Positions 44,115 to 52,839 of a DNA stretch of 64,000 nt are shown piece after piece. The position numbers were made by a program, and so were the translations under genes. The DNA comes from Chloroflexi bacterium 54-19. GTDB lineage: Bacteria > Chloroflexota > Chloroflexia > Chloroheliales > Chloroheliaceae. How positions within the stretch are numbered: the first letter of the stretch is position 1; each line of letters starts with the position of its first letter. Under the pieces are notes generated by a model. That model was not told the origin of the DNA and searched no databases. It worked only from the letters and a program-made list of their open reading frames with translations. The stretch spans positions 243,270 to 307,269 of the forward strand of contig MKTJ01000077.1 of the NCBI GenBank assembly GCA_001898225.1, read 5' to 3'.

Positions 44115-44270
44115 TCAGGCTAACACCGAGCAGTGACCCTCGCTACAGACGCACGGCTCGCCCTGACAGCTCAAAATAGCGGCTGCCCGGCTCAGGCCGA
44201 GGTGCGGCATCACGAAAGTCTTTAAGTTGGAATATTCCAGCCCCTTCACGGGCCGGTTGAGAGTCAACAT
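44115..44270 (-). CDS. Cys-rich leader peptide upstream of cysE
   Basis: 51 codons from ATG 44270, or 31 from an internal ATG at 44210. The last third reads SCQGEPCVCSEGHCSVLA, with four cysteines in thirteen residues, and the stop lies 85 bases before the cysE start. A ribosome translating this ORF would stall when charged tRNA-Cys is short, which suits a cysteine-sensing leader for cysES. No strong ribosome site is seen at either ATG and no classical terminator follows, so the mechanism is open. Alternatively it is a small metal-binding peptide. Confidence 0.5.
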   Translation of the reverse strand: MLTLNRPVKGLEYSNLKTFVMPHLGLSRAAAILSCQGEPCVCSEGHCSVLA

Positions 44271-44311
44271 ATGTTTGTCAAAATACCCGGGAGACCCGGC
44301 CTCTAAATTAA

Positions 44312-44647
44312 CTAGGCGGCGTCTTCTTTTTTGGCGGAACTGGCCGGTTTGGTCTCAGGCGCGCTTTCGGCAGGTTTCGCGGTTTCGGTCTTTTCGCCGG
44401 AAGCCGCTTTATCGGTCGAACTCTCGCTGCCGGATTTTTCGGTCGAAGCCGCCGGGGACGCCGACGTGGATTTCTTGCTGTCGGTGATGTACCAGCCAGA
44501 ACCTTTGAAAATTATACCCGCGGGAGCGATAACCTTTTTGACCGGTTCGCCACAGACCGGGCATTCTTTGAGGGGTTCCGCGCTAAACGATTGAAACTTT
44601 TCAAAACGATGGCCGCAAACAGTACACTGGTACTCGTAGGTAGGCAT
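44312..44647 (-). CDS. FmdB-type zinc-ribbon protein
   Basis: 111 residues. MPTYEYQCTVCGHRFEKFQS with Cys8, Cys11, Cys29 and Cys32 is the standard FmdB zinc ribbon of about 50 residues. The remaining 60 residues are a Ser/Ala/Glu/Lys-rich disordered tail. Family members are called putative regulators and often sit beside unrelated genes; function unsettled. AAGGAG lies 15 bases upstream, rather far. Confidence 0.85.
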   Translation of the reverse strand: MPTYEYQCTVCGHRFEKFQSFSAEPLKECPVCGEPVKKVIAPAGIIFKGSGWYITDSKKSTSASPAASTEKSGSESSTDKAASGEKTETAKPAESAPETKPASSAKKEDAA

Positions 44648-44793
44648 AGCTTGCTTGATTTACTCCTTGGATAAATATAATTTGCAAAAACTCCCGTTTC
44701 CACAAATAAAAACTGGCCTTATACTACCCGGCGCAGTTACCTAATTTTACTATATTTAAACGATTTGAGCAAGAAAACGACTTGTGATTTTAT

Positions 44794-46782
44794 TCAGCGC
44801 AGCCAGAAGACCCGCTCGATAGCCCGTGTCGAAATAATTTCTTTGGGGGCGGGCTGGTCCAGGTTGGTCAGGATAATGGAGTGGTCGCCCGTCTTTTTGA
44901 TACTGGCAAAATCTCGCCCAAAAGGGGACCAGACCGGGCACTCGGTATCAGAGTAAGACTGGTAAACGGAGCCGTCGCTCTGGGTTATGACCAGGGTGTT
45001 GCCGTCGTAGTAGGAGAAGAACTGGCCGCCAGGCGATAGTTTGGCGCAACTGACCTTCTGGCCGGGCAGGTCGCTGATTTTAACCAGTTTCGGGTTGGTT
45101 ACATCTCCGGAAATGCTGTTTCCGGCGGTTGGACCAGGGTTGTTGAAGGTAATCAGGCTCAACCGGCTGCTATCGGCGGAGTAAGGGTCGCCCCACCGCA
45201 CGAAAGCCCCGTCGCTGCGCGGGAGCCAGTCGAGGTCGTGGACCGCGTAATTCTGGGGTGAGCCGGTCCAGGTTATCGGAGCGCCGCCCCCGACCGGAAT
45301 TACCCCGACCACCGAAAGCGCGTCCGAAAAAGCCACGAAACGGCCATCCGGTGAGAACCAGGCTGCCTGGAACGGGGCCGGGACATACGAGCGGAGCGTG
45401 CCGGTCAGGTCGAGAAAAGCGTCCGGTATTTTGTCGCTGTCCGCCAGCAGGGTAACTTTGTGGTCGAACACCGAATAGACCGCCACCTGGTTAGCCAGGA
45501 AAGTGCCCTTGTAGACCGGTGGATAAGTCGGCGTTGGGGTCGGTGAGGGCAGCGCGACCAGGTTCGAGGTAGCAGTCGGGGTCGGGGTGGTCGCCCGGTT
45601 TGTAGCCTGGTTGGTCGGATTGCCGGGGTTGGGCGTGGTATTGCCGCCCGGTTTGAGAATAAAAGGCGTGGGAGAACCGGGGACCGGGGTAAGCTCGGTC
45701 GTGGCGGTGCCCCCGGAAGCAGGTGTGGTGTCAGCCGGGTTGGGCGTGCCCTGTCCCACCTGGAAAATCCCGGCGTCCTCACCGGCAGACCGGGTGAAAG
45801 AAACGGTTGGCGGCAGAAGCGAGGTGCCTACCGGCGTCGGGTTGAGCCCAGGGTTATATCCGGGCAGATTACTACCCTGCTTGATAGTAGGCCGGGTCAG
45901 GAAAGCCAGCGACCGGCTATCCGGCCCCCAGGTGGGCGAAAAGCCCTCGCCGACCCTGGCCAGGGCCGGCTTGCCGCTGATTATCTCGGCTACCCAGACC
46001 TCGCCACTGTTTAGCGGCCCCTGGTCGCCGTTGTAGTAGGTAAAGGCCAGGAAATGACCATCCGGCGACCAGCTAAGGTCGGTGATAGTTTTACCGGTCT
46101 GGATAGCCGGGTTGACCGGGGTCCGGTTGGGGTTAGTAGCGTTCTTACCGGCGGTCTGGGTTGGGAGTGGCGGCAGGTTGGCTGTGCTACCCAGTTTGGC
46201 GGTTTTGCCCGGTGCGAAGACCAGGTTCCGTTCCCCGGTCGTGTCTACCGTCCACAACTCGCCGGTCCGGGCCTGGTAGACCACCCGGTCGAAAGTGGAG
46301 GTCCAGAGCATCAGGCTGTCGCTTGCTACGTCGCCGCTATCGGTAAGTTGCAAACGGTTCCCGCCGTTGCTGTCAATCAACCAGAGATTCCCGGCCTGGA
46401 CGAAGGCCAGTTGGCCGGTAGCGGCGCTGGTGGTCGGTAAGGGTGTCAGGTTGAGGTCGGGTACGCCCGCGGTCGCCGTGAAGTTCGGCCCTTTGACACT
46501 TGGGGCTGCCGTGGCGGTCGGGAAAATCGGTGGCGGTGTCGCGGCGGGCGAGGTAAAAGCCAGCGGCACATCACTGGTGGCAGTCGGGGCCGGGGTAATG
46601 GTCGGCGCCAGGGTAGCCGTTGGGGGTGGATTCTGGATGTTGGTCGCGCTCGTAACCGGTGGCGGAACGGCGGTCGGCTGTTCGCCACAAGCCCCCAGGA
46701 CCAGGGCCAGCGTCAAAAACATAGCCAGTATCATTGCCAGATTTCCAAACCGGTGAGTTATAGCGGCGTTTAGCCCTGCCAT
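44794..46782 (-). CDS. TolB/PD40-like propeller lipoprotein
   Basis: 662 residues from ATG 46782, the start that yields a lipoprotein signal (VLGAC, Cys32). A Pro/Thr linker follows, then WD40/PD40-like blades (GQLAFVQAGNLWLIDSNGGN, DLSWSPDGHFLAFTYYNGDQ, AAWFSPDGRFVAFSDA) interrupted by a long Pro/Thr/Gly-rich insert (about 310-410). An extracytoplasmic scaffold or sensor; function unknown. The frame upstream to 46842 is AT-rich and lacks a ribosome site. Confidence 0.82.
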   Translation of the reverse strand: MAGLNAAITHRFGNLAMILAMFLTLALVLGACGEQPTAVPPPVTSATNIQNPPPTATLAPTITPAPTATSDVPLAFTSPAATPPPIFPTATAAPSVKGPNFTATAGVPDLNLTPLPTTSAATGQLAFVQAGNLWLIDSNGGNRLQLTDSGDVASDSLMLWTSTFDRVVYQARTGELWTVDTTGERNLVFAPGKTAKLGSTANLPPLPTQTAGKNATNPNRTPVNPAIQTGKTITDLSWSPDGHFLAFTYYNGDQGPLNSGEVWVAEIISGKPALARVGEGFSPTWGPDSRSLAFLTRPTIKQGSNLPGYNPGLNPTPVGTSLLPPTVSFTRSAGEDAGIFQVGQGTPNPADTTPASGGTATTELTPVPGSPTPFILKPGGNTTPNPGNPTNQATNRATTPTPTATSNLVALPSPTPTPTYPPVYKGTFLANQVAVYSVFDHKVTLLADSDKIPDAFLDLTGTLRSYVPAPFQAAWFSPDGRFVAFSDALSVVGVIPVGGGAPITWTGSPQNYAVHDLDWLPRSDGAFVRWGDPYSADSSRLSLITFNNPGPTAGNSISGDVTNPKLVKISDLPGQKVSCAKLSPGGQFFSYYDGNTLVITQSDGSVYQSYSDTECPVWSPFGRDFASIKKTGDHSIILTNLDQPAPKEIISTRAIERVFWLR

Positions 46783-46931
46783 GCGGATTACCTGAAATGT
46801 GTAGAAGGATTTGTACTGTTCAAAGTTTACATAATTTTTCAAAATGGGTCAAGCCTTTAAATTGCCAAACCAATTTCTAGATTTTTCTAAAATTACCCGT
46901 AACAAAAAAAGAGGTGGCGTGTTTAAGCCAG

Positions 46932-46955
46932 TATTGGCGGGCAAAACCCGCCCAA
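46932..46955. other. Hairpin in the leader of the LuxR-type regulator gene
   Basis: ATTGGCGGG-CAAAA-CCCGCCCAAT, about 9 bp with one bulge, about 80 bases before the 47036 start. No T run follows. Confidence 0.35.
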
Positions 46956-47035
46956 TCAGTTCATTTCGCAGTTAGCAGTCCATTAATAACGTTTCTAACC
47001 AGCAATCATAATCAAATTTTTAAGGGTAAAGCTTT

Positions 47036-47803
47036 ATGTCGCAATTCTTGCACGAACTTCCAGGGATGCCTGTCCCTCACTTTGGGCCGGAAACCCCCAT
47101 TGACATTCATAGTTCTCCGCGATTGGCTTTGCACCGGGTGGCCCTCTATAGCCCGCATCCCTTACTCATCGCCGGTCTTAAGGCGGAACTGGCCGAGTTC
47201 CCCGGTTTCCAGGTGGCGGCCGAAACCGGCAGTCCCACCGAGTTAATGGGCTACGTCGAGCGGTTGCCTTTGAGCCTTGTCATTTTCGACCCGGCCCGTC
47301 CCGGTGAAACCTTGCGGTTGGTCCGGGCCATCCAGAAGCGGTTACGCGGGACTATCTCGATGATTGTCCTTAACGGCGAGACCAAAGGGCAGGTGGCGCA
47401 GCTAAAAGACCTGGGGGTTATTCCCGCCGACAAAACGATTGATACGCCCTACTTCCGGCAACTGGTCGAGCAGGCGGTGAGCGGGCGGCGACCTTTACCG
47501 GGTATCCGTTTCAACGATACTCCGAAACGTCCGGCGACCCTGGCGGCTATCAGCCCGGCCACCCCGGCGAAAAAGGTCGTGGGTATCAGCGAACCGGACA
47601 GCAAGTTGCCTTTGAGCCAGCGGGAATTGCAAATCCTGGCGATTATCGGCCAGGGTCGCACCAACAAAGAAGTGGCCGAGACTCTCTGTATCAGCAGCCA
47701 TACCCTGAAGAACCACCTTAACAACATATTTAAAAAGCTGGCGGTGGAAGACCGCACCCAGGCTTTGATGTTCTGCGTGCGCCGGGGCTGGGTGACCCTA
47801 TAG
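47036..47803 (+). CDS. LuxR-type regulator with degenerate receiver
   Basis: 255 residues. The N-terminal part follows a receiver fold (VALYSPHPLLIAGLKAEL, LVIFDPARPG with Asp85), but the acidic pair after the first strand is replaced by SerPro, so normal phosphorylation is doubtful. The C-terminal HTH (about 190-250: LSQRELQILAIIGQGRTNKE, SSHTLKNHLNNIFKKL) is a good LuxR/FixJ DNA-binding domain. No histidine kinase is adjacent. Followed 100 bases later by an ECF sigma gene. Confidence 0.88.
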   Translation: MSQFLHELPGMPVPHFGPETPIDIHSSPRLALHRVALYSPHPLLIAGLKAELAEFPGFQVAAETGSPTELMGYVERLPLSLVIFDPARPGETLRLVRAIQKRLRGTISMIVLNGETKGQVAQLKDLGVIPADKTIDTPYFRQLVEQAVSGRRPLPGIRFNDTPKRPATLAAISPATPAKKVVGISEPDSKLPLSQRELQILAIIGQGRTNKEVAETLCISSHTLKNHLNNIFKKLAVEDRTQALMFCVRRGWVTL

Positions 47804-47904
47804 ACGTTCGAGGAAAAGAAAAGGTACAATAGGTTTACAGGCCGGATTTGACCGCCTGTCAGGAGTTACCTGTCCGAACACCCGGTTTCAGCCAGAGGTA
47901 TAAC

Positions 47905-48567
47905 TTGACCAGGGGCAACCACCGCCAGGAACCACCACCCGGAACCACCACCCAACCGCCAGCCGCAGAGTCAACCACTCCGGCTGACGTTAAGGTGTGG
48001 ATTCAAAAAGCGGTCGAGGGTGACGTGGCGGCTTTCGGAGAACTCTACCGCCTTTACGCCGAAACGATTTACCGCTATTTCTTCTACCGGGTCAAAGAGG
48101 ATAGCGAAACCCAGGATTTGACCGCCCAGGTCTTCCTGAACGCCTGGAAAGCCATCCGGCGCTACCGGCCCACCGAGATTCCGTTCCTGGTCTGGCTCTA
48201 CGCTATCGCCCGGAACCAGTTGATTAACTACAACCGCAAGAACCGGGTGCGCGGCAATTATGAGGGCTTTGGCGAAACCGAGGCCGAGCAGGTCGCTGAC
48301 GCCTCCACCGGGACCGACCCGCTCCGGGCGGCCCTGCGGCAGTCCGAGAACGAGGCCCTGGTGCGGGCCTTCGAGCGGCTAAACGAAGAACAGCAGCAGG
48401 TGATTTATTACCGTTTTGTCGAGAACTGGAGCCACGCCGAGGTCGCCAGGGCGATGCGGAAATCGGAAGGGGCGGTCCGGCAACTGCAATTGCGGGCTTT
48501 AGAGAGTTTGCGCCGGATATTGGAAAAAGAAGCTTTGGAGTTTGATTTTGGCAAGACAGGCCGCTGA
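47905..48567 (+). CDS. ECF-type sigma factor
   Basis: 220 residues from TTG 47905 (AGAGG, 6 bases upstream); TTG 47848 is an alternative. A Pro/Thr-rich lead of about 30 residues precedes region 2 (GELYRLYAETIYRYFFYRV, QDLTAQVFLNAWKAIRRY) and region 4 (LNEEQQQVIYYRFVENWSHA, KSEGAVRQLQLRALESLRR). Drives an alternative promoter set. Overlaps the next gene by 20 bases, as sigma and regulator pairs often do. Confidence 0.88.
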   Translation: MTRGNHRQEPPPGTTTQPPAAESTTPADVKVWIQKAVEGDVAAFGELYRLYAETIYRYFFYRVKEDSETQDLTAQVFLNAWKAIRRYRPTEIPFLVWLYAIARNQLINYNRKNRVRGNYEGFGETEAEQVADASTGTDPLRAALRQSENEALVRAFERLNEEQQQVIYYRFVENWSHAEVARAMRKSEGAVRQLQLRALESLRRILEKEALEFDFGKTGR

Positions 48568-49405
48568 CCTGGTCGCCCAGGCCCTCGATTTAATCGAGCA
48601 GGGCGAACTGACCCTTGAAAAGGGCCCCGCAAGGTTCGGGGAGGATTGGCCTGCGATTTTTCCGACGGTTAAGCTGGCCTTGCAGGTAAAACTGGCCTCT
48701 AACCCACCCCTGGTTTCGACTCGCCCCTACCAGGCCCCCGATCTGTCGGCAGGCTGGCAGGCTTTGCAATCCCAGCTCGAAGTGACGCCTCAGCTACCGG
48801 CCCTGCCGCAAAGCCAGCCTGAAATTCACCCGGTTGTCCGGTGGTGGCAGGACTTGCGCCGTTTTTTCGCGACGAAATTGGGCCAGGCGGTCGGCGGGAG
48901 TATGATTGGGCTGGCCCTTTCGTTGTTGTTATTTGTGGGCGTGGCCGGGTCGAAACCGGGCGACCTGCTCTATAAGGCGAAACTTGGCTGGGAATACCTG
49001 GGTGAATTTGTCGAGATTAACCCCGATCAGAAAGCCGAGGTAGCCCTGCACTATGCCGATAACCGGCTATCTGAACTCGAACATATGGCATTCGTGGCGA
49101 CTCCTGACCAACTGACCGAGGTCCAGGGCCAATATTTACGGGCGATGGATGCCGCTGCTCGTTACTCTAACAACCCCCAATTCCATTCCTTCGTGGCCCT
49201 TTACGACCACCTGACCGCCCAGCGAGACCGGGTAGACCGCCTGGTCCAGGCCGAATATTCTTTCGGGCCGGGGGCGCGCCTCAGCTATATGGCTAACCGT
49301 CTCAACGACACGGTCTTTTCGATTGCGCCCCGGCTTCCCGGCGCGATCCCGCCGCCTGCCGCTACGCCCGGCCCTGGCACCCCCACGCCACCCCCGACCC
49401 AATAA
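48548..49405 (+). CDS. Putative anti-sigma / DUF5667-like membrane protein
   Basis: 285 residues from TTG 48548 (GGAG, 7 bases upstream). A cytosolic N-terminal part of about 115 residues, one membrane segment (about 116-138), then an outside domain starting GSKPGDLLYKAKLGWEYLGE with helical repeats (ALHYADNRLSELEHM), as in DUF5667 proteins that sit next to sigma genes. No zinc-finger HxxxCxxC. A Pro-rich tail ends it. The anti-sigma role is inferred from overlap with the sigma gene. Confidence 0.75.
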   Translation: MARQAADLVAQALDLIEQGELTLEKGPARFGEDWPAIFPTVKLALQVKLASNPPLVSTRPYQAPDLSAGWQALQSQLEVTPQLPALPQSQPEIHPVVRWWQDLRRFFATKLGQAVGGSMIGLALSLLLFVGVAGSKPGDLLYKAKLGWEYLGEFVEINPDQKAEVALHYADNRLSELEHMAFVATPDQLTEVQGQYLRAMDAAARYSNNPQFHSFVALYDHLTAQRDRVDRLVQAEYSFGPGARLSYMANRLNDTVFSIAPRLPGAIPPPAATPGPGTPTPPPTQ

Positions 49406-49463
49406 TTTCTTATATGCTTCTGACATAATTATTTGTCTGCAAACCCCAATACCAGGAAGGTTT

Positions 49464-49510
49464 TGTCATTCCGAGCGCAGCGAGGAATCTCCGGTCCGTT
49501 GGACAATATC
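49464..49510. repeat. Dispersed intergenic element, copy 2
   Basis: TGTCATTCCGAGCGCAGCGA then GGAATC and the core TCTCCGGTCCGTTGGACAAT. The core holds a GTCC-GTT-GGAC hairpin. No inverted end is evident downstream, so this copy may be truncated. Confidence 0.6.
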
Positions 49511-49561
49511 ACCGTCAAATGTACATGGAATCTCGATTTCCACACACTTTTTGGTGATAAC

Positions 49562-49614
49562 AAAAAGGCGAGTCTTTAACCATACCTGACAAAAGACTCG
49601 CCTTCTAATTTTGT
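49562..49614. terminator. Terminator before the MFS gene end
   Basis: AAGGCGAGTCTTT (49565-49577) pairs with AAAGACTCGCCTT (49592-49604) around 14 bases; T-rich on both sides. Confidence 0.85.
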
Positions 49615-49629
49615 GTGTAATCTTTTCTA

Positions 49630-51036
49630 CTATACGACCGGGACTTCAGCCTTGATTTCGGATTGAATGTATTCCTCGCCCCGTTTGCGCCGGTCGGTTA
49701 TTGGGACGCGCTGGTGCAGGACGAACCCCAAAATAACCAGGACCAGCAGCGAGGCGACCGCTATCTGGTAGCCGGTCTTGCCCCAACCCGCGTCCGGGTC
49801 GAACAAAAAGAGGGTAAGGCCCCAGACCAACGGCCCGATAACCCCCGAAAATTTGCCCGTCAGGTTGTAAATCCCCATGAACTCGCCCAGCCGTTCCGGG
49901 GGAGTAAGCTCAATCATCAACGTCCGGGCCGTCACCCAGACGCTACCGAGGGCAATCCCGGCCAGCGGTCCACCGACGAAGAAAAAGAGGCCAGAGGGCG
50001 GGGCGGAGATAGCGAAGACAAAGACCACTACCCACAAAAGCAGGGCTATAGAAAGACTTTTTTTCGGCCCGATTCTATCGGTCAGGTAGCCAAAGCCGAA
50101 GGAGCCGACCACTGCAAAGATGGTCGAAAAGGCCAGGAAGTTGTTGCGGTCACCGGAACTAAAGCCGATGACCTGGGTCGAGTAGATACCCATCGCGACG
50201 ATTACGGTGTTTACGGCGTCGGAATAAAAAAAGTTGGAAACCAGGAAGATAAAGAGACCGGGATATTGCCGGGCTGCTTTGAGAGTTTGCCAGGTCTGGG
50301 AAAGCGAGTTGCCGAGGGTGAGTCTGGTCGTATCCGGTTTTTTGGTATATTTTTTCTCGCGGACAAAGACCAGGCACGGTATCGAAAGCAGGCCGTACAT
50401 GACGGCGGTCACCAGGAAGGTATTTGAATTAACGATTTCGCCATCGGGGTTCTTGCCAAAAATAAGGCCGGTGAAAATCGGGACCAGTAGAAAGCCTACG
50501 ATGCCGCCGAGGTAGCCTAACCCGACCCCCAGGCCGCTGACCTTACCCCAGTTCTTGGGGGTGCTTACGCTCGGCAGGAGGGCGTCGTAAAACATGAGGG
50601 CGGCCTGGTAAGCGCTGTTAGCCACAATAAACAGGATTACCGCCAGGGCCAGGATTGGGAAAATACCCATCAAAAAGAGCGCGCCCACGCTGAGGATGGT
50701 ACTCCAGAGCAGCCAGGTCATCCGGTTGCCACCACGGTCGGAAATCCGCCCCATGAGCGGGCTGAAGATACCGACCAGCAAAGCCGCCAGCGAAGCCGGG
50801 AGGGCGTACCAGATGTCGTTTACTTTAAGGTCGTCTTTAATAAAAGCGGGCCAGTAGACGCTGACCACGGCAGCGCTGTAGATAGTATTCGACAGGTCGT
50901 ACAGCGCCCACGAAAAAGTGGACCAAAAGCGGGTTGGTTCGCTGGCCGGGATTGCCGTTTCGCCCGGTTGGCCTGGGCTTACCCGGCGGTCGGTAGGGGT
51001 GGCAGAGTCCTGGTTCTCGCCGGAAGCAATTGTCAT
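49630..51036 (-). CDS. MFS transporter, UMF1/Atg22-like
   Basis: 468 residues, about 12 membrane segments, with the family opening FWSTFSWALYDLSNTIYSAA and the MFS loop motif GRISDRGGNR. UMF1-type carriers are proton-linked exporters or amino-acid carriers; no substrate can be read here. Single gene with terminators on both sides. Confidence 0.88.
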   Translation of the reverse strand: MTIASGENQDSATPTDRRVSPGQPGETAIPASEPTRFWSTFSWALYDLSNTIYSAAVVSVYWPAFIKDDLKVNDIWYALPASLAALLVGIFSPLMGRISDRGGNRMTWLLWSTILSVGALFLMGIFPILALAVILFIVANSAYQAALMFYDALLPSVSTPKNWGKVSGLGVGLGYLGGIVGFLLVPIFTGLIFGKNPDGEIVNSNTFLVTAVMYGLLSIPCLVFVREKKYTKKPDTTRLTLGNSLSQTWQTLKAARQYPGLFIFLVSNFFYSDAVNTVIVAMGIYSTQVIGFSSGDRNNFLAFSTIFAVVGSFGFGYLTDRIGPKKSLSIALLLWVVVFVFAISAPPSGLFFFVGGPLAGIALGSVWVTARTLMIELTPPERLGEFMGIYNLTGKFSGVIGPLVWGLTLFLFDPDAGWGKTGYQIAVASLLVLVILGFVLHQRVPITDRRKRGEEYIQSEIKAEVPVV

Positions 51037-51289
51037 GGCGGACCTCTTTATAATCTTTAAGATACAATTTTAAGGTGAAATTTAAGGATTGGTAATTGGT
51101 AAAAGAAAACAGATGCCTACAAAATACCCACGAAACCAGTTTAGCACGCTCCTTTGAGGGGTGCAACCCGGCAAAGTTGTTTGGAAAAGTGTTTAGCGTT
51201 CAGTTTTTAGTGTTTAGTAAGAGAGGGAATTTAAAGGTTATTGTCCCACTCATAGGTGTGGCAGATATTTGCCCTGATTTGGTAAAAAC

Positions 51290-51326
51290 AAAAAAGGACT
51301 CAGCCGTCAAAGCTAAGTCCTTTTAT
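51290..51326 (-). terminator. Terminator of the HAD gene
   Basis: AAAAGGACT / AGTCCTTTT with a 15-base loop, about 20 bases past the HAD stop. The 51037-51346 gap is otherwise empty. Confidence 0.8.
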
Positions 51327-51346
51327 AGTTCCTATTCGGTGCTGGA

Positions 51347-52096
51347 TTAGGCCGCCACGGTCGCCGCTACCGGCACGGTCAGCCCTAACACCTGGGGAAT
51401 TTCTTGCAGCGAGCTTATAACTTCGAACTTATGGGTCAGGTTCTGGTCGCGCATAATCTGGTGGATGGTCTGCATTTGGCCCCGGTCCACGATTAAGACC
51501 CGGCACCCGGCGTTGTTCCCGGCCCCAATATCGTCCAGGCTGTCCCCGATAAAGCAGACTTCCTCAGGCCGCAGGTTCATCTTAGCCAGGGCCAGTTCGA
51601 TGCCGTCCGCCCATGGCTTGGTGCGCGAGACATCGTCGTTGCAGGAAACCACCACTTCAATTTCCTGGCGGGCGATTTCTTCTTCCAGCAAGGTAATTTT
51701 CGGGTTGAGCGAAATGTGGGCCGAGTTGGAGACGATGCCCAGCCGCAGACCCAACCGGCGCAACCGGGCCATGCTCAAACCGGCGTCGTCATAAGCGTAG
51801 GTATGTTCGAGTTGGAGTTGCAGCAACCGTTCGCAGTCGAAGGCTTTCCAGAATTCGGGCCGGGCAATCTCCCAGCTATCAATCATGGCGTAGCGTTCGG
51901 AGGTGAACCAGAACCTTTCGACCTGTTCGGCATCTGTCAGGGGTGGTTTGCCAAAGTCGGCCAGGGTTTCGTTCAAAACGACCATGCGTCCGGCAGTCCG
52001 TAGCTGGACAAGTGTCCCGTCCATATCAAAGAGGACGGCTTTTACAGGAGTCCCAAGAGTTCCTCTCCTGGATTTTGAGTGAGTTAATGTAGTCAT
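51347..52096 (-). CDS. HAD-superfamily phosphatase
   Basis: 249 residues. Motif I FDMDGTL with the nucleophile Asp, motif II SNS in GIVSNSAHIS, motif III Lys in TKPWADGI, motif IV GDSLDDIGAGNNAG. A helical cap of type C1 lies between motifs I and II. Likely hydrolyses a small phosphate ester in the cytosol; substrate unknown. Single gene. Confidence 0.9.
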   Translation of the reverse strand: MTTLTHSKSRRGTLGTPVKAVLFDMDGTLVQLRTAGRMVVLNETLADFGKPPLTDAEQVERFWFTSERYAMIDSWEIARPEFWKAFDCERLLQLQLEHTYAYDDAGLSMARLRRLGLRLGIVSNSAHISLNPKITLLEEEIARQEIEVVVSCNDDVSRTKPWADGIELALAKMNLRPEEVCFIGDSLDDIGAGNNAGCRVLIVDRGQMQTIHQIMRDQNLTHKFEVISSLQEIPQVLGLTVPVAATVAA

Positions 52097-52266
52097 ATAG
52101 ATCTATCCTTGTTCCGTAAGTGCCACCCTGGACCCCTCATCCGGTCAGGGTGCTAAGTGAGGTATAACACGGCCCGTTCCGTCAGGCTATCGGCTATATC
52201 ACATTTGATTTAAAAGGGTTCCCGCACAACCCTTAAAAGATTAAAGAATACTTTTAAGATATTCGG

Positions 52267-52575
52267 TTATTTGTTATCGCCAAGCTTTTTTGGTTCTTTG
52301 AACAATAAGACGTTCATTGCATCCACCAGGGCCGCGATAGAGGGACTTTCTTTAACTTTGGTTTCCTGGACCGCCCCGGTGCTATCCACTATAAAGACAT
52401 TTCCGGCGGTATCGGTTCGGAGGGTAGCGGCTGCCGCGTCATCTACGCCGGTCTTTTCCTGGACCAGCAAGGCTAAAGCGCCACCCAGGGCCTGTTCGTC
52501 CAGAGATACTTCCGCCGGGATACTATCGGCGGTGATGCTGCCAACCGGTAAATTGATTTTTAACTTAACAGCCAT
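52267..52575 (-). CDS. Small hypothetical protein
   Basis: 102 residues, ATG with GGAAGG about 11 bases upstream. Reads as a small alpha/beta cytosolic protein (KLKINLPVGSITADSIPAEV, AGNVFIVDSTGAVQETKV) with no family I know. It has its own promoter (52741-52769), which shares a sequence motif with the roadblock gene promoter at 58050. Confidence 0.65.
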   Translation of the reverse strand: MAVKLKINLPVGSITADSIPAEVSLDEQALGGALALLVQEKTGVDDAAAATLRTDTAGNVFIVDSTGAVQETKVKESPSIAALVDAMNVLLFKEPKKLGDNK

Positions 52576-52740
52576 TGTTAGAGACCTTCCTTTCGTTTAA
52601 GACAGCTAAACCTGCCAGCTCACTCTATTAGTCCCTAATCAAGATATGAGCCAGGAATATATACGGTTTAGGGTGTTAAAAGGTTTGGTCCTCCGGGAAT
52701 ATCACCCTGCAAATCAGCGATTTTACGGGCCGGGCACATC

Positions 52741-52769
52741 ATTATAGACACGGCTTGTGCAAATTGCAA
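52741..52769 (-). promoter_or_regulatory. Promoter of the 52575 gene
   Basis: On the minus strand TTGCAA (52769-52764), a 17-base spacer and TATAAT (52746-52741). The -35 lies in CTATTGCAATTTGCA, shared with 58046-58061. The remaining 52576-52839 DNA shows no gene. Confidence 0.6.
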
Positions 52770-52839
52770 TAGTTAGTTTAGCCGAAAGTGAGTCGAAAAG
52801 TTGGTCAAACTGTACATTTCGGGCATTTTGCCGAACTTT

